Assembly: GCF_033343995.1 (NCBI RefSeq)
Contig: NZ_CP137573.1
Location: forward strand, 7,101,001 to 7,165,000
Direction: 5' to 3'
DNA length: 64,000 nucleotides
From: Streptomyces sp. HUAS YS2
GTDB lineage: Bacteria > Actinomycetota > Actinomycetes > Streptomycetales > Streptomycetaceae
The notes beneath the pieces were generated by a model that searched no databases, was not told the DNA's origin, and saw nothing but the letters and a program-made list of their open reading frames with translations. A program made the translations under genes and the position numbers. Shown here in pieces: positions 58,725-64,000 of this stretch (its first letter is position 1; every line of letters starts with the position of its first letter).

Positions 58725-59810
58725 TCAGCCGAGCACCGCCGCTCTGACGCAGAGCACGTCGGGCAGGTGCTCGGCGAGGAGCTGCCAGCTCTCGCCGTCG
58801 TCCGCGCTGGCGTACACCTCGCCGTTGCGGTTGCCGAAGTAGATCCCCGCCGGGTTCGCGTCGTCCGTGCGCAGCGCGTCGCGCAGCACCGTGCCGTAGT
58901 GGTCGTCCTGCGGCAGCCCGGCGGACAGCGGCTCCCAGCTCGTGCCCGCGTCGCTCGTCCGGTAGACGCGGCAGCGCCGGCCCGCCGGGACGCGGTCCGC
59001 GTCCGCGTTGATCGGGAACACGTACGCCGTGTCCGCCAGATGCGGATGCGCGGCGACGGCGAATCCGAAGGTGGACGGCAGCCCGGCGCCGATGTCCGTC
59101 CAGGTCGCGCCCGCGTCGTCGCTGCGGTAGACGCCCCAGTGGTTCTGAAGATAGAGCCGGTCCGGATCCACCGCGTCCCGCGCGATCTTGTGCACGCACT
59201 GGCCGAACTCCGGGTTCGGGTCGGGCAGGAACACCGCCGAGACTCCCTTGTTGGACGGGTTCCAGCTCGCGCCGCCGTCCCGGGAGCGGAACACGCCCGC
59301 CGTCGACACCGCGACCGTCACCGACTCCGCGTCCCGCGGGTCGGTGATCACGGTGTGCACCGCCTCACCGCCGCCGCCCGGGACCCACTTGGTGCGGGTG
59401 GGGTGCTCCCACAACGGCCGGATCAGTTCGAACGACTCGCCGCCGTCGACCGACTTGAAGAGCGCGGCCGGTTCCGTCCCCGCGTACACGACGTCGGGCT
59501 CGTCGCGCCCCGCCGGCTGGAGCTGCCAGACCCGCTCCAGCGAAGCCCCGGTGTCCTGGGGGAACTTCACGGCCGGCTGCTTCGGTTCGGTCCAGCTCGC
59601 GCCCAGGTCGTCCGAGTGGAAGACGGACGGACCCCAGTGCGCGCTGTCCCCGCCGACGAGGACGCGGGGTACCTCGCGCCGGGTGTCGATGGCGACCGAG
59701 TACACGGCCTGCGCGTTGAAGTGCGGGTCCTGGAACTCCCATCGGCCGCCGCGTCGGCGGCCGATGAACAGACCCTTGCGGGTGCCTACGGTGAGCAGTA
59801 CGTCGGACAT
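58725..59810 (-). CDS. BNR/Asp-box repeat beta-propeller protein (sialidase-like fold)
   Basis: This 361-residue protein has at least five Asp-box motifs (SDDLGASW, SVDGGESF, SRDGGASW, SDDAGATW, TSDAGTSW, SADDGESW), the mark of BNR-type beta-propellers. It opens MSDVLLTVGTRKGLFIG and has no signal peptide. It is not a proven sialidase; these widespread cytoplasmic proteins are of unknown function. The start ATG 59810 has GGAGG upstream. Confidence 0.9.
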   Translation of the reverse strand: MSDVLLTVGTRKGLFIGRRRGGRWEFQDPHFNAQAVYSVAIDTRREVPRVLVGGDSAHWGPSVFHSDDLGASWTEPKQPAVKFPQDTGASLERVWQLQPAGRDEPDVVYAGTEPAALFKSVDGGESFELIRPLWEHPTRTKWVPGGGGEAVHTVITDPRDAESVTVAVSTAGVFRSRDGGASWNPSNKGVSAVFLPDPNPEFGQCVHKIARDAVDPDRLYLQNHWGVYRSDDAGATWTDIGAGLPSTFGFAVAAHPHLADTAYVFPINADADRVPAGRRCRVYRTSDAGTSWEPLSAGLPQDDHYGTVLRDALRTDDANPAGIYFGNRNGEVYASADDGESWQLLAEHLPDVLCVRAAVLG

Positions 59811-59923
59811 GGCCGACACCTCCGGAACGACGCCGTTGTCGTGGATACGGGCAAGTCTGCACCGTGCCACCGACAACGGCGTCCCGACCGGCCGTCCCCG
59901 CAGGTCCGAGGCGTGTTACGGGC

Positions 59924-61006
59924 TCAGATCGCCCAGCGGTACTGGTCCGGCGCCGCCACCTCGCCGCCCAGTTCGCGGGCCGCCCGGCGGGCCCAGGAGG
60001 CGTCCCGCAGCAGCTCGCGGCCGAGCAGCACGGCGTCCGCCTCGCCGTTCGCGAGGATCTTCTCCGCCTGCCGCGGGTCGGTGATCAGGCCCACGGCCGC
60101 CGTCGGCAGCCCGGTCTCGGCCCGCACCCGGGCCGCGAACGGCACCTGGTACCCGGGCTCGGTGGGGATCTTCGCCGGTCCGCCGTTGCCGCCGGAGGAC
60201 ACGTCCAGCAGGTCGACCCCGTGCTCGCGCAGCAGCGCGGCGAACCGGATGGTGTCGTCCGGCGTCCAGCCGTCCTCGCCGAGCCAGTCGGTGGCGGAGA
60301 TCCGGAAGAACAGCGGCAGCTCCTCGGGCCACACGGCGCGCACCGCGTCGACGACCTCCAGGGCGAGGCGGGTCCGGTTCTCGAAGGAGCCGCCGTAGGC
60401 GTCGGTGCGCCGGTTGGAGTGCGGGGAGAGGAACTCGCCGATCAGATAGCCGTGGGCGCCGTGCACCTCCAGGACCTGGAACCCGGCGTCCAGCGCCCGC
60501 CGGGCGGCGGCGGCGAAGAGGCCGACGATCTCCTGGATCTGCTCCACGCCGAGCTCGGCCGGTACCTGGTGACTCTCGTCGAACGGCACCGGGCTGGGCG
60601 CGACCGGCTGCCAGCTGTGCTCGTGCGCTTCGACCGGTCCCCGGCCCCGCCAGGGCCGGCGGGTCGCGCCCTTGCGGCCGGAGTGCCCGATCTGGATGCC
60701 GGGCACCGTGCCGTGCTCCTTGAGGAACCCGGAGATCCGGCGCAGCGCCGCGACCTGGGTGTCGTTCCAGATGCCTAGGTCGTAGGGGCTGATCCGGCCC
60801 TCGGGGGCGACGGCGTTCGCCTCGATCATGATCAGGCCGGTCCCGCCGGTGGCCCGGGCGGCGTAGTGGGCGAAGTGCCAGTCGGTCGCGACACCCGCGT
60901 TCGGTCCGGTGGGCTCGGCCGAGTACTGGTCCATCGGCGACATCCAGACACGGTTCGGGATCGTCACGGAGCGGAGCGTGAACGGCGCGAACAGGGCAGC
61001 ACTCAT
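59924..61006 (-). CDS. NADH:flavin oxidoreductase, Old Yellow Enzyme family (YqjM-like)
   Basis: This 360-residue FMN-dependent ene-reductase has the OYE landmarks HSGRKGATRRPW, EVHGAHGYLIGEFLSPHSN and NRRTDAYGGSFENRTRL, and ends with VGLITDPRQAEKILANGEAD. It reduces activated C=C bonds using NAD(P)H. It diverges from an ArsR-type regulator, and two identical TACGA-N6-TCGTA repeats lie in the gap, so its expression is probably repressed by that regulator and induced by a small electrophile or metal. Confidence 0.95.
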   Translation of the reverse strand: MSAALFAPFTLRSVTIPNRVWMSPMDQYSAEPTGPNAGVATDWHFAHYAARATGGTGLIMIEANAVAPEGRISPYDLGIWNDTQVAALRRISGFLKEHGTVPGIQIGHSGRKGATRRPWRGRGPVEAHEHSWQPVAPSPVPFDESHQVPAELGVEQIQEIVGLFAAAARRALDAGFQVLEVHGAHGYLIGEFLSPHSNRRTDAYGGSFENRTRLALEVVDAVRAVWPEELPLFFRISATDWLGEDGWTPDDTIRFAALLREHGVDLLDVSSGGNGGPAKIPTEPGYQVPFAARVRAETGLPTAAVGLITDPRQAEKILANGEADAVLLGRELLRDASWARRAARELGGEVAAPDQYRWAI

Positions 61007-61045
61007 GGGCGGACTCCATTTCGAGGGACCGGGGAAGACGACTCA

Positions 61046-61095
61046 TACGATAGACGTCGTAGTACGGCAGCTGTCAAACTACGATGGTTCTCGTA
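61046..61095. promoter_or_regulatory. Two identical inverted repeats between OYE and ArsR genes
   Basis: TACGA-N6-TCGTA occurs at 61046-61061 and again at 61080-61095, 34 bp apart. The N6 differ, the arms are identical. This is the expected arrangement for an ArsR-type dimer controlling both divergent genes. Confidence 0.75.
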
Positions 61096-61129
61096 CGATG
61101 GAGGCGACCGCCGACGAACTGGAGACGCC

Positions 61130-61483
61130 GTGACCGCCACCACCCCCCGCGCCCTCGACCACCCGGCGCGGGAAGAGATCCGCCTGGAGGCGGTGCTGCA
61201 CGCGCTCTCGGACCCCGTCCGGCTGCAGATCGTGCGCGAACTCGCCGACGCGGAGAACGCGTTGAGCTGCTCCTACTTCGACCTGCCGGTCACCAAGTCG
61301 ACGACCACGCACCACTTCCGGGTACTCCGCGAGAGCGGCGTGATCCAGCAGGACTACCAGGGCACCGCGAAGATGAACGGCCTGCGCCGCGCCGACCTCG
61401 ATGCCCTGTTCCCCGGCCTTCTCGACCGCCTCCTGTACGCGGCCACCGCCCAGCAGACCCGCCTGGGCGCTACGACGGGCTGA
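61130..61483 (+). CDS. ArsR-family transcriptional regulator
   Basis: This 117-residue winged-helix regulator has LEAVLHALSDPVRLQIVREL, TKSTTTHHFRVLRESGVIQQ and a short C-terminal helix. There are few Cys (CS at 46-47 region), so it may not sense arsenic and perhaps responds to an organic inducer. The start is GTG 61130 with GGAG upstream. Its stop lies 14 bases inside the convergent fprA gene. It is divergent from the OYE gene. Confidence 0.94.
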   Translation: MTATTPRALDHPAREEIRLEAVLHALSDPVRLQIVRELADAENALSCSYFDLPVTKSTTTHHFRVLRESGVIQQDYQGTAKMNGLRRADLDALFPGLLDRLLYAATAQQTRLGATTG

Positions 61484-62828
61484 CGCCCCGCGCCGCCTCC
61501 CGCAGCCCGTCCCAGTCCGGGATCTTGACGGTGGGCCGGCCGAGCGAGCGTCCCAGCTGCGCCTCGGCCCGCTCGATCGCCAGCCAGCCCGGCCAGGCGA
61601 CCGGCTCGTGCCCGAGCTCCCGCAGCGCGGCGACCGGATCGGCCACGACCGCCCGGCGTGCCAGCTCCGGCGCGTCCTCCAGCAGGGAGGCCACGGTCTC
61701 CTTCGCGCAGGGCCGGTTCGTGCCGATCACCCCGGTCGGGCCGCGCTTGATCCACCCGGCCACGTACTCGCCGGGCGACGGCGCCCCGTCCCGCAGCACC
61801 CGTCCGGCGAGGTTCGGCACCGTGCCGCGTGCCTCGTCGAACGGCAGCCCGGCCAGCGGTACGCCCCGGTAGCCGACCGCCCGCAGCACCAGTTGGGCCT
61901 CGATCTCCTCGTACCTGCCGGTGCCCCGTACGCCGCCGGAGCCGTCCGGCTCCGTGCGCTCGAACCGCACCCCGGCCACCCGGCCGGCCTCGCCGAGCAG
62001 CTCCACCGGGCGCAGGAAGAACCGCAGCCGGATGTTCCGCGCGGCGGCCCCTCCGTCCGCCGGACCCGCCGCCCAGCCCCGTACGACCTCCAGGTTCCGC
62101 CGGTTCACCGCCGGGAGCCCGGACGGGTCGGCGAACGACGGGTCGAGCGCCAGCTCGGCGGGGTCCACCGAGACCGAGACCCCGGGCAGCGCGCCCAGTT
62201 CGCGCAGCTCCTTGGTGGTGAACCTGGCCTGCCCGGGCCCGCGCCGCCCCACCATGTGCACCTCGCGCACCCCGCTTCGTTCCAGCGCCGCCAGCGCGCC
62301 CTGGGGCACGTCCGTCGGCCGCAGCTCCTCCGGGCCGCGGGCCAGGATCCGGGTCACGTCCACCGCCACGTTCCCCACCCCGATCACCACGGCCGAGCGG
62401 GCACCGAGGGCGAAGCCGTTGCCCGCCGCGTCCGGGTGCGCGCTGTACCAGGAGACGAACTCGGTCGCCGACCTGCTCCCCACCAGCTCCTCGCCGGGCA
62501 CGCCCAGGTGCCGGTCGCGCGCGGCGCCCACGCAGTACACGACGGCGTGGTACAGCTCGAGCAGCCGGGCCGGCGTCAGCCCGCGCGTCCCGGCCTCGAC
62601 GTTGCCCAGGAACCCGACGCGCTCGTCCTCCAGGACGGTGCGCAGGTTGCCCTGGAGCGACTTGATCTTCTCGTGGTCGGGGGCGACGCCGTAGCGCACG
62701 AGGCCGTACGGGCACGGCAGCCGGTCCAGCACGTCCACCCGCACACCGGGCACGAGGTCCTGCTGGACCAGCGCCTGGGCGGTGTAGACCCCGCTCGGAC
62801 CCGAGCCGACGACTGCGACGCGAAGCAC
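61470..62828 (-). CDS. Ferredoxin--NADP+ reductase, FprA/adrenodoxin reductase type
   Basis: This 452-residue FAD protein has the N-terminal FAD site VVGSGPSGVYTAQAL, the mid NADP site VIGVGNVAVDVTRIL and the C-terminal WIKRGPTGVIGTN, all typical of the FprA family. It transfers electrons between NADPH and ferredoxins, often for cytochrome P450s. There is no N-terminal ferredoxin domain. The start was set at GTG 62828 with GGAAGGAGA upstream. The ends of this gene and the ArsR gene overlap by 14 bases. Confidence 0.94.
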   Translation of the reverse strand: MLRVAVVGSGPSGVYTAQALVQQDLVPGVRVDVLDRLPCPYGLVRYGVAPDHEKIKSLQGNLRTVLEDERVGFLGNVEAGTRGLTPARLLELYHAVVYCVGAARDRHLGVPGEELVGSRSATEFVSWYSAHPDAAGNGFALGARSAVVIGVGNVAVDVTRILARGPEELRPTDVPQGALAALERSGVREVHMVGRRGPGQARFTTKELRELGALPGVSVSVDPAELALDPSFADPSGLPAVNRRNLEVVRGWAAGPADGGAAARNIRLRFFLRPVELLGEAGRVAGVRFERTEPDGSGGVRGTGRYEEIEAQLVLRAVGYRGVPLAGLPFDEARGTVPNLAGRVLRDGAPSPGEYVAGWIKRGPTGVIGTNRPCAKETVASLLEDAPELARRAVVADPVAALRELGHEPVAWPGWLAIERAEAQLGRSLGRPTVKIPDWDGLREAARGVSPS

Positions 62829-62934
62829 GGGACGTCTCCTTCCCGCCGGGGCTTCCAGCATCGCACCGGAATCCCCCGGCGGGGAGTCGTCCCGCACCAC
62901 GTGGCGCCCGCCGGCGCAGCCGCCACGGCGGTCG

Positions 62935-63585
62935 CTACATCGAGCGCATCCGGTTGATCTCGGCCGTCTGCTGCGCGATCACGTCGTTCGCCATCTCCTC
63001 CACCAGGACGTTGTTCCCCTCGGACAGCACCTGGGCGGCCATCGTCAGGGCCCCGTCGTGGTGGGTGATCATCAGCTTCAGGAAGAGGTCGTCGAAGGCC
63101 TTCCCCTTCGCCGCCTTCAGTTGGGCCAACTGGGCGTCGGTCGCCATGCCGGGCATCGTGCCGTGGTCGTGGCCGCTCTGCTTCGCCGGGCCACCGTTCG
63201 TTTTCAGCCAGCCTTCCATCGCGGCGATCTCCGGCTGCTGAGCCGCCGTGATCCGCGCCGCCAGCTTCTTCACCTGCTCCGATCCGGTCCGCTGGGGGAC
63301 CAGTGCGGTCATCGTCAGCGCCTGCCGGTGGTGGACGATCATCATCTGCGCGTAGCTGCGGTCCGCCGCGTTGGGCTTGTCGTCCGGCAGGGCGCGCGAG
63401 GCCTCCTCCGGGGACATCGTCCGGGCCGCCTCGCCCGGCTTGCCGGGCGCGATCACCTTCGGCCCGGTGGCCGCCCTGGCCTGCGGTTCGTCCCCGGACG
63501 ACCCCGACTCGCAGGCCCCGAGCAGGAGTACGGCGAGGACGCCCGCGGACGCGACGGCGGCGGTGCGGACGGGACGCTTCAACAA
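62935..63585 (-). CDS. DUF305 lipoprotein
   Basis: This 216-residue protein begins with a lipoprotein signal peptide (VRTAAVASAGVLAVLLLGAC), the Cys being lipidated, and a Gly/Ser spacer. The DUF305 domain has the two HH motifs MIVHHRQALTM and MITHHDGALTMA. DUF305 is a ferritin-like family thought to bind a metal such as copper, exposed outside the membrane. The start is TTG 63585 with TGGAGG upstream. It diverges from a secreted protein gene. Confidence 0.93.
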   Translation of the reverse strand: MLKRPVRTAAVASAGVLAVLLLGACESGSSGDEPQARAATGPKVIAPGKPGEAARTMSPEEASRALPDDKPNAADRSYAQMMIVHHRQALTMTALVPQRTGSEQVKKLAARITAAQQPEIAAMEGWLKTNGGPAKQSGHDHGTMPGMATDAQLAQLKAAKGKAFDDLFLKLMITHHDGALTMAAQVLSEGNNVLVEEMANDVIAQQTAEINRMRSM

Positions 63586-63691
63586 GACGGCCTCCAGGGG
63601 CGATCGGGGTGGGCGAGGACGGAGGGGACGTTGTCACACATGCGTCAGGAGCGTCAGCAGAAAACCTTCATTACGTCTGTGTTGCCATCTG

Positions 63692-63719
63692 TTGAGATGT
63701 GCATGGAAAGGAAGATACT
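63692..63719 (+). promoter_or_regulatory. Probable promoter for the secreted protein
   Basis: TTGAGA (63692-63697) and GATACT (63714-63719) are 16 bp apart in an A/T-rich patch, about 50 bp before the GTG start at 63769. This is the only good promoter-like pair in the 183-bp gap. Confidence 0.4.
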
Positions 63720-63768
63720 GCCGGGGTCCATGAACCGTTCAACTCTGAACGGATACAAGGGAGGACGC

Positions 63769-64000
63769 GTGACCTCGTTGCGTACCACGCGCACACGACG
63801 CAGACCTCTGGCGGTCGCGGCTGCGGCCGCCGGACTGCTGGCCACCCTGCTGACGGCCGGACCCGCGGTCGCCACGCCCGACCCCGGCGACGCCGTCACC
63901 CAGGGCGCCGTCACCTCGGAGCAGGCTGCCGAGGCGCGATCCGCCGTCCAGAGCGGCGAGATACCCGGCGTGGACGAGATCGTCCACAGCGACAACATCA
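63769..64000 (+). CDS. Secreted protein, N-terminal fragment (likely LVIVD-repeat type)
   Basis: GTG 63769 follows AAGGGAGG. The first 77 residues are visible: a basic n-region (RTTRTRRRP), a hydrophobic core (LAVAAAAAGLLATLLTAG) and an Ala-x-Ala cleavage site (AVA then TPDPG), a Sec signal peptide, followed by SGEIPGVDEIVHSDNI. That last stretch is like the start of LVIVD-repeat proteins of Streptomyces. The gene runs off the window. An ATG at 63730 is in frame but the ribosome-binding site favours 63769. It is divergent from the DUF305 lipoprotein. Confidence 0.75.
   Translation, partial: MTSLRTTRTRRRPLAVAAAAAGLLATLLTAGPAVATPDPGDAVTQGAVTSEQAAEARSAVQSGEIPGVDEIVHSDNI

Noticed and set aside
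1..64000. tRNA, rRNA, insertion sequences, integrases or prophage genes
   Set aside because: I saw no cloverleaf-like sequence, no transposase or integrase motifs and no flanking repeats; composition is even across the window.

Overview
The window is a typical high-GC actinobacterial chromosome segment, almost certainly from Streptomyces. GC is very high, third codon positions are dominated by G/C, and GTG and TTG starts are common. The gene families fit too: a SARP regulator, AI-2E and SLAC1 transporters, the HutH Cys-Ser-Gly cofactor triad, a SpoIIE-type phosphatase, and many IclR/Lrp/TetR regulators. There are no rRNA or tRNA genes, CRISPR arrays, insertion sequences or prophage genes that I can see.

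Positions 1-8.2 kb form a histidine/amino-acid catabolism region. An IclR regulator (cut by the window edge) diverges from an amino-acid permease. Then come histidine ammonia-lyase, a second IclR regulator, a large Orn/Lys/Arg-type PLP decarboxylase, and HutD coupled to the decarboxylase. Near-palindromes of the form GTCTG-N6-CAGAC precede both hutH and the IclR/decarboxylase divergent pair, which suggests one regulator for both. Positions 8.2-12 kb are an allantoin operon read leftwards (NCS1 permease, Asp/Glu racemase family, allantoinase). Positions 12.7-15.5 kb hold an aromatic/aspartate aminotransferase, a DMT exporter and a divergent Lrp regulator.

Positions 15.5-23.8 kb are mixed single genes: a prolyl oligopeptidase, a striking sigma factor/zinc-motif/membrane/CAP-domain fusion, GtrA, GNAT, a PhnB-like protein, a frameshifted remnant of an MFS transporter, an AI-2E transporter and a DMT transporter.

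Positions 23.8-29.9 kb are the most interesting part. A SARP/NB-ARC regulator overlaps an S26 signal peptidase gene. Divergent from these is a 62-residue peptide with six cysteines in its C-terminal 31 residues, followed by a MauE-like membrane protein, a membrane-anchored thioredoxin-like protein with a CxxC motif, and an ABC exporter. Four GCTGTA direct repeats at 11-12 bp spacing lie just upstream of the peptide promoter, the arrangement expected of a SARP operator. I read this as a regulated pathway that makes, oxidises, exports and trims a disulfide-rich peptide. I do not recognise it as a described system.

Positions 29.9-45 kb hold large stress- or scaffold-type proteins (a repeat-like protein, a TerD-domain protein, two HEAT-repeat proteins, one of about 1,560 residues), a SLAC1 transporter, YnfA and two PP2C-class phosphatases. 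Positions 45-48.7 kb are a TetR-controlled permease/nitrilase-family pair and an Lrp regulator. Positions 48.9-55.9 kb hold an EF-hand protein, a LysE exporter, two FUSC-family membrane proteins, a STAS-like protein and a lactonase-like propeller. Positions 55.9-64 kb hold a CbiX-like protein lacking its histidines, a BadF-type kinase, uracil-DNA glycosylase, a BNR-repeat protein, an Old Yellow Enzyme/ArsR divergent pair with two identical operators, an FprA-type ferredoxin reductase, a DUF305 lipoprotein, and the start of a secreted protein that runs off the window.
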